Source: Dryocola sp032051265
Lineage (GTDB): Bacteria; Pseudomonadota; Gammaproteobacteria; Enterobacterales; Enterobacteriaceae
Length of the DNA stretch: 64,000 nt
Assembly (NCBI GenBank): GCA_032051265.1
Contig: DAMBYU010000007.1
Location: 124,001 to 188,000, forward strand
Direction of reading: 5' to 3'
In this document: piece by piece, positions 15,837 through 24,105 of the stretch
Position numbering within the stretch: position 1 is the first letter of the stretch
How the letters are laid out: every line of letters begins with the position of its first letter
Position numbers and translations under genes: made by a program
Notes under the pieces: model-generated
Databases searched by the model: none
What the model saw: only the letters and a program-made list of their open reading frames with translations
What the model was told of the DNA's origin: nothing

Positions 15837-17779
15837 CAGCGCTGCTTGAACTGAAGGATATCCGCAGGAGCTATCCGTCGGGTGACGAGCAAATTGAGGT
15901 GCTTAAAGGCGTCAGCATCACCATCGAAGCGGGTGAAATGGTGGCGATTGTCGGGGCGTCCGGCTCCGGCAAGTCCACGCTGATGAATATCCTTGGCTGT
16001 CTGGATAAACCTTCCAGCGGCAGCTATCGGGTGGCTGGCGTGGATACCGCGGCGCTCAATAGCGACGAGCTGGCAACCTTACGCCGTGAACACTTTGGCT
16101 TTATCTTCCAGCGCTATCATCTGCTTTCGCATCTTAACGCGACGCAAAACGTGGAAGTCCCCGCAGTGTACGCGGGAACGGCGCGCGTATATCGCCAGCA
16201 GCGTGCACGTGCATTATTGATGCGTCTGGGGCTTGCGGAGCGCGTGGATTATCAGCCCTCACAGCTTTCCGGTGGCCAACAGCAACGTGTCAGTATCGCC
16301 CGTGCATTGATGAACGGCGGGCAGGTAATTCTTGCCGATGAACCCACAGGCGCGCTTGACAGCCATTCTGGCGAAGAGGTGATGGCAACCCTCAAACAGC
16401 TATGCGAGCAGGGACACACGGTAATTATCGTCACGCACGATCCGCTGGTGGCCGCGCAGGCTCAGCGCATCATTGAAATTCGTGATGGTGAAATCATCAG
16501 CAATCCGCCGCCCGTCCCGCAAAATGCTAAACCGAAAAGCGAGGCGTCTTCCCGTCCGGCAATTTCCGCCTTTCAGCAGATGCTGAGCAGCTTTCGCGAG
16601 GCTTTCTCGATGGCCTGGCTGGCGCTTGCGGCAAACAAAATGCGCACGCTGCTGACCATGTTGGGCATCATTATCGGTATCGCCTCGGTGGTATCCATTG
16701 TGATCGTCGGCGATGCGGCGAAGCAGATGGTGCTGGAAGATATCCGCTCTATCGGTACGAACACCATTGACGTTTATCCCGGCAAAGACTTTGGCGATGA
16801 CGATCCGCAGTATCAGCAGGCGCTGAAATACGCCGATCTGGCCGCTATCGAGCAGCAGCCGTGGGTGGAGTCGGCGACGCCATCCATTTCAAGTAACCTG
16901 CGTCTGCGTTATGGCAACGTGGATACGGCGGCGAGCGTTAACGGCGTGAACGGGCAGTATTTTAACGTTTACGGCATGACGATGAGTCAGGGCACGACTT
17001 TTAACAACGAGCAGCTTAACGGACGTGCGCAGGTAGTGGTGCTGGACAGCAACAGCAAGCGGCAGCTCTTTCCGAACAAACTGAACGTGGTCGGGGAAGT
17101 GATTCTGGTCGGAAACATGCCGGCAACCGTAATCGGCGTGGCGGAAGACAAGCAGTCGATGTTTGGCAGCAGTAAAGTACTGCGCGTCTGGCTGCCCTAC
17201 AATACTATGGCTGGCCGTGTGATGGGGCAGAGCTGGCTTAATACCGTTACGGTACGCGTGAAAGAGGGATACGACAGCCACGAGGCGGAGCAGCAGCTTA
17301 ACCGCATGCTGACGCTGCGCCACGGTAAAAAGGATTTTTTTACCTACAATATGGATGGCCTGTTGAAAACGGCTGAAAAGACCACACGTACTCTTCAGCT
17401 GTTCCTGACGTTAGTGGCGGTAATATCGCTGCTGGTTGGCGGGATCGGCGTGATGAACATTATGCTGGTTTCGGTGACGGAAAGAACCAAAGAGATTGGC
17501 ATTCGTATGGCGGTTGGCGCCAGAGCAAGCGACGTCTTACAGCAATTTTTGATTGAGGCGGTGCTGGTTTGTCTGGTGGGCGGGGCGCTGGGTATTTCGC
17601 TCTCGCTGCTGATTGCCTTCACGCTGCAGCTATTTTTGCCCGGCTGGCAGATTGGCTTTTCGCCGATGGCGCTGCTGACCGCATTTGCCTGTTCTACGGC
17701 GACCGGCGTGCTCTTTGGCTGGCTGCCAGCACGTAACGCAGCGCGACTTAATCCGATTGACGCGCTGGCGCGCGAGTAG
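15833..17779 (+). CDS. macB: MacB, ABC transporter (ATPase plus permease) of MacAB-TolC
   Basis: 648 residues, exactly the family length. The N-terminal nucleotide-binding domain has Walker A GASGSGKST (Lys47), signature LSGGQQQR and Walker B VILADEPTGALD. It is followed by a membrane span near 275, a large periplasmic domain (about 300-520) and three C-terminal spans, the FtsX-like mechanotransmission fold. It overlaps macA by four bases and is followed by a strong terminator. Confidence 0.98.
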   Translation: MTALLELKDIRRSYPSGDEQIEVLKGVSITIEAGEMVAIVGASGSGKSTLMNILGCLDKPSSGSYRVAGVDTAALNSDELATLRREHFGFIFQRYHLLSHLNATQNVEVPAVYAGTARVYRQQRARALLMRLGLAERVDYQPSQLSGGQQQRVSIARALMNGGQVILADEPTGALDSHSGEEVMATLKQLCEQGHTVIIVTHDPLVAAQAQRIIEIRDGEIISNPPPVPQNAKPKSEASSRPAISAFQQMLSSFREAFSMAWLALAANKMRTLLTMLGIIIGIASVVSIVIVGDAAKQMVLEDIRSIGTNTIDVYPGKDFGDDDPQYQQALKYADLAAIEQQPWVESATPSISSNLRLRYGNVDTAASVNGVNGQYFNVYGMTMSQGTTFNNEQLNGRAQVVVLDSNSKRQLFPNKLNVVGEVILVGNMPATVIGVAEDKQSMFGSSKVLRVWLPYNTMAGRVMGQSWLNTVTVRVKEGYDSHEAEQQLNRMLTLRHGKKDFFTYNMDGLLKTAEKTTRTLQLFLTLVAVISLLVGGIGVMNIMLVSVTERTKEIGIRMAVGARASDVLQQFLIEAVLVCLVGGALGISLSLLIAFTLQLFLPGWQIGFSPMALLTAFACSTATGVLFGWLPARNAARLNPIDALARE

Positions 17780-17801
17780 TAAAGATTGGGTGGCTGCTAT
17801 A

Positions 17802-17830
17802 AAAATGCCAGCCGTAAGGGCTGGCATTTT
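17802..17830. terminator. bidirectional terminator between macB and cspD
   Basis: AAAATGCCAGCC and GGCTGGCATTTT form a perfect 12-bp stem with a 5-base loop. A or T runs on both sides let it work for macB on the plus strand and cspD on the minus strand. Confidence 0.85.
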
Positions 17831-17863
17831 GACTTGAGGATGTACACAATAAAACAGAGGGGG

Positions 17864-18088
17864 TTAAGCGACCGCCGCTTCTGCTTCGAGGGGGACGATG
17901 AGACTGGCATGATTGCCTTTTGGACCCTGATGGACATCAAACCTGACAACTTGCCCGGCTTTGAGCGTTCTGTAACCATCCATCTGAATGGTGGAGTAAT
18001 GCGCGAAGATGTCTTCGCCGCCGCCTTCAGGGCAGATAAACCCGAACCCTTTGGCGTTATTGAACCATTTAACTGTACCCGTCTCCAT
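17864..18088 (-). CDS. cspD: cold-shock-like protein CspD
   Basis: 74 residues, one cold-shock domain with RNP1 KGFGFI and RNP2 DIFAHY. CspD is not cold-induced in E. coli: it is made in stationary phase and on starvation, binds single-stranded DNA and blocks replication initiation and elongation. The short tail LEAEAAVA after the domain distinguishes it from CspA. It is divergent from clpS. Confidence 0.96.
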   Translation of the reverse strand: METGTVKWFNNAKGFGFICPEGGGEDIFAHYSTIQMDGYRTLKAGQVVRFDVHQGPKGNHASLIVPLEAEAAVA

Positions 18089-18410
18089 GCTTCTTATCCT
18101 TCGTAAATCTTAATAGTGAGATGGAATGAACCGGTGGTTAAGGGCGGGCTGTTCAAAACCTCGCCAAATCACGCCAGTACAATGTAGATAATTTAATCAC
18201 TGCGTCAAGCGTTCAACGGGGGAAGAAGGATGAGAATCAGTCAAAAATTTGAAGCAGTTAACGCTATTGCGATTAATGTGATGCAGCTCCCGTGCAGAAA
18301 AAGACATCTCTTTTTGACACAATCAGTTGCAGTAGCGAAAAGCGTATTACACTCAACTTAAGGGCCTCGTTTGATAAACGTCAGACGAATAAACATGATG
18401 ACAATCCGCA
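18089..18410. other. 322-base divergent region between cspD and clpS
   Basis: No gene is visible. TTGACA occurs at 18314-18319 but without a well-spaced -10, and TATTAC at 18345-18350 is a possible -10 with no good partner. A CRP half-site-like TGTGA near 18270 lacks a right half. It should hold the promoters of cspD and of clpS-clpA. Confidence 0.5.
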
Positions 18411-18731
18411 ATGGGTAAGACGAACGACTGGTTAGACTTCGATCAATTGGTGGGCGATAAACTGCGCGAAGCGCTAAAACCCCCTGCTATGTATAAAGTT
18501 ATGTTAATGAACGATGACTACACGCCGATGGAATTTGTTATTGACGTGCTGCAAAAGTTCTTTTCTTATGATGTAGAGCGAGCCACGCAGTTGATGCTCA
18601 CGGTGCACTATCAGGGTAAGGCCATCTGTGGCATCTTTACTGCAGAAGTGGCGGAAACCAAGGTCGCGTTAGTGAATCAGTATGCCAGGGAGAACGAGCA
18701 TCCTTTGCTGTGTACGCTAGAACAAGCCTGA
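18411..18731 (+). CDS. clpS: ClpS, N-end rule adaptor of ClpAP
   Basis: 106 residues, the usual length. ClpS binds proteins with Leu, Phe, Tyr or Trp at the N-terminus and hands them to ClpA. The pocket-forming stretch YKVMLMNDDYTPMEFV (about 24-39) and the conserved VHYQGKAICGIF are present. The start MGKTNDWLDFDQL matches the family. It lies 28 bases upstream of clpA. aat, which adds such destabilising residues, is less than 1 kb past clpA. Confidence 0.98.
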   Translation: MGKTNDWLDFDQLVGDKLREALKPPAMYKVMLMNDDYTPMEFVIDVLQKFFSYDVERATQLMLTVHYQGKAICGIFTAEVAETKVALVNQYARENEHPLLCTLEQA

Positions 18732-18759
18732 AGAAGGCAAAAATTTGGGGGAGGTGCCT

Positions 18760-21033
18760 ATGCTCAATCAAGAACTGGAACTCAGTTTAAACATGGCTTT
18801 CGCCAGAGCGCGCGAGCACCGACATGAGTTTATGACCGTCGAGCATTTGTTACTGGCTTTGCTCAGTAACCCGTCGGCCCGCGAGGCGCTGGAAGCGTGC
18901 ACCGTGGATCTGGTGGCGCTGCGTCAGGAACTCGAAGCCTTCATCGAACAAACCACACCGGTTCTGCCGGCCAGTGAAGAAGAGCGCGATACGCAACCTA
19001 CGCTCAGCTTCCAGCGCGTCCTGCAGCGCGCGGTATTCCATGTCCAGTCTTCTGGCCGCAGTGAGGTAACCGGCGCAAACGTGCTGGTCGCCATCTTTAG
19101 CGAGCAGGAGTCCCAGGCGGCCTATCTGCTGCGCAAACACGAAGTGAGCCGTCTTGATGTGGTGAACTTTATCTCCCACGGCACGCGTAAAGACGAGCCA
19201 AATCAGGCGCCGGGCTCAGAAAATCCGGTCAATGAAGAGCAGGCAGGCGGGGAGGAACGTATGGAAAACTTCACCACCAATCTCAACCAGCTTGCGCGCG
19301 TGGGCGGTATCGATCCGCTGATTGGCCGCGATAAAGAGCTGGAGCGGGCCATTCAGGTGCTTTGCCGTCGCCGTAAAAATAACCCGCTGCTGGTGGGGGA
19401 GTCGGGCGTGGGGAAAACAGCGATTGCCGAAGGGCTTGCCTGGCGCATTGTGCAGGGCGAAGTGCCGGAAGTGATGGCCGATTGCACCATCTACTCGCTG
19501 GATATCGGTTCGCTGCTCGCCGGCACCAAATATCGCGGTGACTTTGAGAAGCGTTTCAAAGCCCTGCTAAAACAGCTTGAACAGGACCAGAACAGCATTC
19601 TGTTCATCGATGAGATCCATACCATTATCGGCGCGGGTGCGGCGTCTGGTGGCCAGGTGGATGCGGCAAACCTCATCAAACCGCTGCTGTCCGGCGGTAA
19701 GATCCGCGTTATCGGCTCTACGACCTATCAGGAGTTCAGCAATATCTTCGAAAAAGACCGCGCGCTGGCGCGTCGCTTCCAGAAGATCGATATTACTGAG
19801 CCAAGCGTCGAAGAGACCGTGCAGATTATTAACGGCCTGAAGAAGAAATACGAAGCCCACCACGACGTGCGCTATACCGCGAAAGCGATTCGCGCTGCGG
19901 TTGAGCTGGCGGTGAAGTATATCAACGATCGTCATTTGCCGGATAAAGCTATCGACGTTATCGACGAGGCCGGGGCGCGTAGCCGCCTGATGCCGGTGAG
20001 CAAACGTAAGAAAACCGTCAACGTGGCGGATATCGAAACCGTGGTCGCCCGTATCGCGCGTATCCCTGAAAAAAGCGTGTCCGCAAGCGATCGCGACACG
20101 CTGAAAGGCCTTAACGATCGGCTGAAAATGCTGGTGTTTGGCCAGGATAAAGCCATTGAGGCATTAACCGAAGCCATCAAAATGAGCCGCGCCGGTCTTG
20201 GGCACGATCATAAGCCGGTGGGTTCATTCCTTTTTGCTGGCCCAACCGGGGTAGGTAAAACGGAAGTAACGGTGCAGCTGGCGAAGTCGCTGGGCATTGA
20301 ACTGCTGCGTTTCGATATGTCTGAATATATGGAACGCCATACCGTGAGCCGCCTGATTGGTGCGCCTCCGGGCTACGTTGGTTTTGATCAGGGCGGGCTG
20401 CTGACGGATGCGGTTATCAAACACCCGCACTCGGTACTGCTGCTTGATGAAATCGAAAAAGCGCATCCGGATGTCTTTAACCTGCTGCTGCAGGTAATGG
20501 ATAACGGCACGCTCACCGATAACAACGGACGCAAGGCAGATTTCCGTAACGTGATTCTGGTGATGACTACTAACGCCGGCGTGCGTGAAACCGAGCGTAA
20601 GTCTATTGGCCTGATTCGTCAGGACAACAGTACCGACGCGATGGAGGAGATCAAAAAGATCTTTACCCCGGAATTCCGCAACCGTCTGGACAACATCATC
20701 TGGTTCAACCATCTCTCTACCGAGGTGATCCATCAGGTGGTCGACAAATTTATTGTCGAGTTGCAGGTGCAGTTGGATCAGAAAGGCGTGTCGCTGGAAG
20801 TGAGCCAGGAAGCACGCGACTGGCTGGCCGCGAAAGGCTACGACCGTGCGATGGGCGCACGTCCCATGACGCGAGTCATTCAGGACAACCTGAAAAAACC
20901 GCTCGCTAACGAACTGCTGTTTGGTTCACTGGTCGACGGCGGACAGGTGACCGTCGCGCTGGATAAAGCCCAGGAACAGTTGACCTACAGCTTCGTCAGC
21001 GCTCAGAAGCACAAGCCGGAAGCGGCGCACTAG
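18760..21033 (+). CDS. clpA: ClpA, ATPase subunit of the ClpAP protease
   Basis: 757 residues from the ATG at 18760 (GGGGGAGGT before it); a TTG 15 bases earlier is open but unsupported. The N-domain (1-140) has the two Clp_N repeats. NBD1 has Walker A GESGVGKT near 214; NBD2 has GPTGVGKT near 494 and the ClpP-docking loop inside IGLIRQ at about 617. It unfolds substrates for ClpP. No ClpX zinc domain is present. An internal ATG at 19261 with its own ribosome site may give a short form. Confidence 0.98.
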   Translation: MLNQELELSLNMAFARAREHRHEFMTVEHLLLALLSNPSAREALEACTVDLVALRQELEAFIEQTTPVLPASEEERDTQPTLSFQRVLQRAVFHVQSSGRSEVTGANVLVAIFSEQESQAAYLLRKHEVSRLDVVNFISHGTRKDEPNQAPGSENPVNEEQAGGEERMENFTTNLNQLARVGGIDPLIGRDKELERAIQVLCRRRKNNPLLVGESGVGKTAIAEGLAWRIVQGEVPEVMADCTIYSLDIGSLLAGTKYRGDFEKRFKALLKQLEQDQNSILFIDEIHTIIGAGAASGGQVDAANLIKPLLSGGKIRVIGSTTYQEFSNIFEKDRALARRFQKIDITEPSVEETVQIINGLKKKYEAHHDVRYTAKAIRAAVELAVKYINDRHLPDKAIDVIDEAGARSRLMPVSKRKKTVNVADIETVVARIARIPEKSVSASDRDTLKGLNDRLKMLVFGQDKAIEALTEAIKMSRAGLGHDHKPVGSFLFAGPTGVGKTEVTVQLAKSLGIELLRFDMSEYMERHTVSRLIGAPPGYVGFDQGGLLTDAVIKHPHSVLLLDEIEKAHPDVFNLLLQVMDNGTLTDNNGRKADFRNVILVMTTNAGVRETERKSIGLIRQDNSTDAMEEIKKIFTPEFRNRLDNIIWFNHLSTEVIHQVVDKFIVELQVQLDQKGVSLEVSQEARDWLAAKGYDRAMGARPMTRVIQDNLKKPLANELLFGSLVDGGQVTVALDKAQEQLTYSFVSAQKHKPEAAH
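19247..19263 (+). promoter_or_regulatory. internal translation start of clpA (short ClpA form)
   Basis: GGGGAGGAACGT precedes an in-frame ATG (19261-19263, residue 168, MENFTTN). E. coli makes a 65-kDa ClpA from the equivalent Met169, and this short form modulates the full-length ATPase. The strong internal ribosome site is seen here; its use is inferred. Confidence 0.65.
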
Positions 21034-21045
21034 TTTTTGTTAAGC

Positions 21046-21080
21046 AAAAAAAGGCCGGATATCACTATCCGGCCTTTTTA
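21046..21080 (+). terminator. clpA terminator
   Basis: AAAAAGGCCGGATA and TATCCGGCCTTTTT form a 14-bp stem with a TCAC loop and a T run; flanking A residues make it work also for infA on the opposite strand. It lies 12 bases past the clpA stop. Confidence 0.85.
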
Positions 21081-21127
21081 TTAGGTATGGCTCGATCGCA
21101 GCGCCCGGCTACGACAGATAAAAACTC

Positions 21128-21346
21128 TTAACGACTACGGAAGACAATGCGGCCTTTGCTCAGGTCGTACGGGGTCAGCTCTACAGTGACTTTGTCGCCC
21201 GTCAGGATGCGGATATAGTTTTTACGCATTTTACCGGAGATATGAGCGGTTACCACGTGCCCGTTTTCCAGCTCAACGCGGAACATGGTGTTAGGTAACG
21301 TATCAAGAACGGTACCCTGCATTTCAATATTGTCTTCTTTGGCCAT
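21128..21346 (-). CDS. infA: translation initiation factor IF-1
   Basis: 72 residues, a single S1/OB-fold domain, starting MAKEDNIEMQGTVLDTLPN and ending KGRIVFRSR. It binds the ribosomal A site during initiation. The start has GAGGAT upstream. In K-12 the tRNA gene serW lies between infA and clpA, but the 94 bases here hold only the clpA terminator and no cloverleaf. Confidence 0.98.
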   Translation of the reverse strand: MAKEDNIEMQGTVLDTLPNTMFRVELENGHVVTAHISGKMRKNYIRILTGDKVTVELTPYDLSKGRIVFRSR

Positions 21347-21594
21347 CTAATCCTCGGGGGTATCACTACCATAGTTTGAACCGGCAAGATAATGCCGAAG
21401 TTCGCTTATCATGTAAAGAATTGTTGGTGAAATCGCAAGCGAAAGTGCATTTTGCACATTACCCATAAACCACGCGAAAGCTGCATCAAATGCGCTAACG
21501 GCAAGGGGTGCGAAGAGATAAACGAGGGGCGTTCCCTTAATTGCAGTTCCCATACGGCGGCGGGGTAATGGGCAGAGCTCACTCTGCGGAGCTA

Positions 21595-21600
21595 ATTATA
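21595..21600 (-). promoter_or_regulatory. candidate infA promoter -10
   Basis: The minus strand reads a perfect TATAAT here, about 250 bases upstream of infA and just past the aat stop. No strong -35 is seen at 16-18 bases. infA has two promoters in E. coli, and this could be the distal one. Confidence 0.4.
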
Positions 21601-21629
21601 ACACCGTAGAATAAAATGTGCCGTAAACA

Positions 21630-22328
21630 TTATAGGCCAGACAGGGTTTGTGGCACCCAACAATGTGAAACCAGGCGTTCTGAACGGAAATTCGCCAGCT
21701 GGCGCAGATAATCCCGGCGTGCTATTTCGACCGCGCCCAGCGATGCGGTATGGCTGTTTAGCACCTGACAATCAATTAATTTCCCACCGTGGCGTAAAAA
21801 GTGTTGGCAGAATAGCAGCAGAGCTGTTTTAGAGGCATTCTCGCGACGGCTGAACATTGATTCGCCGCAGAATAACGCGCCCTGCGTTACGCCATACATT
21901 CCGCCGACTAATTCATCGCCTTCCCAGACCTCAACGGAATGGGCATAGCCCAGCTCATGCAGGCGCGTATAGGCCACCGTGATATCACTGGTGATCCAGG
22001 TGCCCTCATTGCGATCGTCGGCGCAACCCGTGATTACTTTTTCAAAGGCATGATTTAGCGTCACCCGGTAGGGGGAGCGTTTATGAAACCGCTTCATGCT
22101 GCGGCTAAGGTGGAATTGCTCGGGAAAAAGTACCGCTCGTGGATCCGGAGACCACCACAAAATAGGGTCCCCGGGCGAGAACCATGGGAAAATGCCGCGC
22201 TGGTACGCCATCAGCAATCGGGCCGGACTCAGATCTCCCCCAAGCGCCAGTAAGCCATTAGGTTCACGTAACGCCCCTTCCGGTGAAGGGAAGGCAATAG
22301 AGTCACGAGAAAGCTGTATCAGGCGCAT
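21630..22328 (-). CDS. aat: leucyl/phenylalanyl-tRNA--protein transferase
   Basis: 232 residues (K-12 about 234). The enzyme transfers Leu or Phe from aminoacyl-tRNA to proteins with N-terminal Lys or Arg, creating ClpS/ClpAP substrates. Conserved stretches include PNGLLALGGDLSPARLL, the GIFPWFSPGDPILWWSPDPR block and CGESMFSR. The last 25 residues diverge from K-12. It lies about 55 bases downstream of cydC on the same strand. Confidence 0.96.
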   Translation of the reverse strand: MRLIQLSRDSIAFPSPEGALREPNGLLALGGDLSPARLLMAYQRGIFPWFSPGDPILWWSPDPRAVLFPEQFHLSRSMKRFHKRSPYRVTLNHAFEKVITGCADDRNEGTWITSDITVAYTRLHELGYAHSVEVWEGDELVGGMYGVTQGALFCGESMFSRRENASKTALLLFCQHFLRHGGKLIDCQVLNSHTASLGAVEIARRDYLRQLANFRSERLVSHCWVPQTLSGL

Positions 22329-22383
22329 GACTGTAACACTCCACCACGAAGCTTGTTGATTGATAATAGACTATGCGCAGAGG

Positions 22384-24105
22384 TTACAAACGCTGGTGGA
22401 ACTGGTAATAACGTCCACCCGTCGCCATCAATTCTGCATGATTACCTTGCTCAATAATTTGTCCGTTGTCCATCACAATTATGCTGTCAAAACGTGTCAG
22501 GCCTCGCAGGCGGTGGGTGACCATCAGAACCGTTTTTCCTGCGGTCACTTCCGCCAGTAGATCCAGAATCTGGCGTTCGGTTTCGGCATCCAGGCCTTCG
22601 GTCGGTTCGTCGAGCAGCATCAGTGGAGCGTCGTGTAATAACGCCCTGGCGATAGCCAGACGGCGCAACTCGCCGCCGGAAAGCTGACGTCCGCCTTCGC
22701 CAAGCCAGCTATTGAGCCCCGCCTCAGGCAGCAGTTTTTCGAGCCCGACGCGTGCGAGCATTGTGCTTAGCTGCTCGTCGCTTGCCCGTGGTGCCGCCAG
22801 CAGCAGGTTATCGCGCAGGGTTGCGCTAAACAGATGGACGCGTTGCGGCACGACGCTTGTTGCGGCACGTAAAGCGCTTTCATCCAGCTCGCTCAGCGGT
22901 TTGCCGTTGAGCTGAATTTCGCCCTGCTGCGGATCCCAGGCCCGGGTCAGCAATTGCAGCAGCGTTGATTTACCGCAGCCGGTACGGCCCAGTATCGCGA
23001 CGTGCTGTCCGGCTTTAACGCTCAGAGAAATATCTTTTAACGCGCCTTGTGACTGGTGCGGATAGGTAAAGTCGACCTGTTTAATCTCCAGAGAAACCTG
23101 CGTGAGCGCCCCGGACGACCCCGCAGCGAAAGTCACTTCAGGCTGCTGGCTGGTAATTTGGCTCACCCGTAGCGCGGAGGCGATAACCTGCCCAAGATGC
23201 TGAAACGCGCCGGTAACCGGCGCCAGCGCTTCGAAAGCCGCCAGCGCGCAGAAAACGAATAAAGCAATAAGCGCGCCGGGCGAAGCGTTACCGCCAACGC
23301 CCGCTGCCGCCATCCACAGCATGACTACCACAGCCAGACCGCCAGCCAGCAGCATTACCGCTTGCGAAAGCGCCGTCAGTTCAGACTGACGACGTTGCGC
23401 TTCATGCCAGCTGATTTCTGTAGCATCAAGCTGCTCGCGATAGCGCTTAGCGGCACCGAAAATCGTTAATTCCGCGTGCCCCTGCAGCCAGGCAGTCAGC
23501 TGCTGACGGTAACGTCCGCGTTGAACCGTCAGTGCTTCGCCGGTTGGCTTACCGGCATAATAAAACAGCGGCGGAAGCGCTATCAGCGTGGTCAGCATGA
23601 TGGCGCCCAGCGTTAAAGCCAGCTGAACATCCAGCAAGCTTAAGCCAAAGGTCACTACCATAATCACTACCAATGCCCCGACCAGCGGAGATATCACGCG
23701 CAGATAGAGATGATCGAGCGTATCGACATCCGCAACCAGGCGGTTGAGCAATTCGCCCTGACGAAAACGTGCCAGCCCGGCAGGGGAGAGGGGAAGCAGC
23801 TTACTGAAGGTGAATACGCGCAGATGTTGCAGTACGCGGAAGGTTGCATCGTGGCTGACCAGCCGCTCGAAGTAGCGCCCGGCCGTACGCGTGATTGCCG
23901 CGCCGCGTACGCCAGCAGCAGGCAGCATATAGTTAAAACTGTAAATTCCGACGACACCCACAACCGCAGAGGCAGAAAGGAACCATCCGGAAAGGGTCAG
24001 CAAACCTATGCTGGCAAGCAGGGTAACGATAGCCAGCACGACACCCAATGAAAGCAGCCAGATATGGCGACGATAAAGCGACAGGTAAGGCAGTAAAGCG
24101 CGCAT
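22384..24105 (-). CDS. cydC: CydC, subunit of the CydDC ABC transporter
   Basis: 573 residues from the ATG at 24103-24105; a TTG one codon earlier is open but not needed. It has six N-terminal membrane spans and an ATPase domain with Walker A GRTGCGKST near 375 and signature LSGGELRR. CydDC exports glutathione and cysteine to the periplasm, or transports haem by newer evidence, and is needed to assemble cytochrome bd. The start codon overlaps the cydD stop by one base (TGATG), with GGAGGAG inside the cydD end. Confidence 0.96.
   Translation of the reverse strand: MRALLPYLSLYRRHIWLLSLGVVLAIVTLLASIGLLTLSGWFLSASAVVGVVGIYSFNYMLPAAGVRGAAITRTAGRYFERLVSHDATFRVLQHLRVFTFSKLLPLSPAGLARFRQGELLNRLVADVDTLDHLYLRVISPLVGALVVIMVVTFGLSLLDVQLALTLGAIMLTTLIALPPLFYYAGKPTGEALTVQRGRYRQQLTAWLQGHAELTIFGAAKRYREQLDATEISWHEAQRRQSELTALSQAVMLLAGGLAVVVMLWMAAAGVGGNASPGALIALFVFCALAAFEALAPVTGAFQHLGQVIASALRVSQITSQQPEVTFAAGSSGALTQVSLEIKQVDFTYPHQSQGALKDISLSVKAGQHVAILGRTGCGKSTLLQLLTRAWDPQQGEIQLNGKPLSELDESALRAATSVVPQRVHLFSATLRDNLLLAAPRASDEQLSTMLARVGLEKLLPEAGLNSWLGEGGRQLSGGELRRLAIARALLHDAPLMLLDEPTEGLDAETERQILDLLAEVTAGKTVLMVTHRLRGLTRFDSIIVMDNGQIIEQGNHAELMATGGRYYQFHQRL

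Noticed and set aside
18270..18290. CRP site upstream of clpS
   Set aside because: Only the left half TGTGA is present; the right half does not match.
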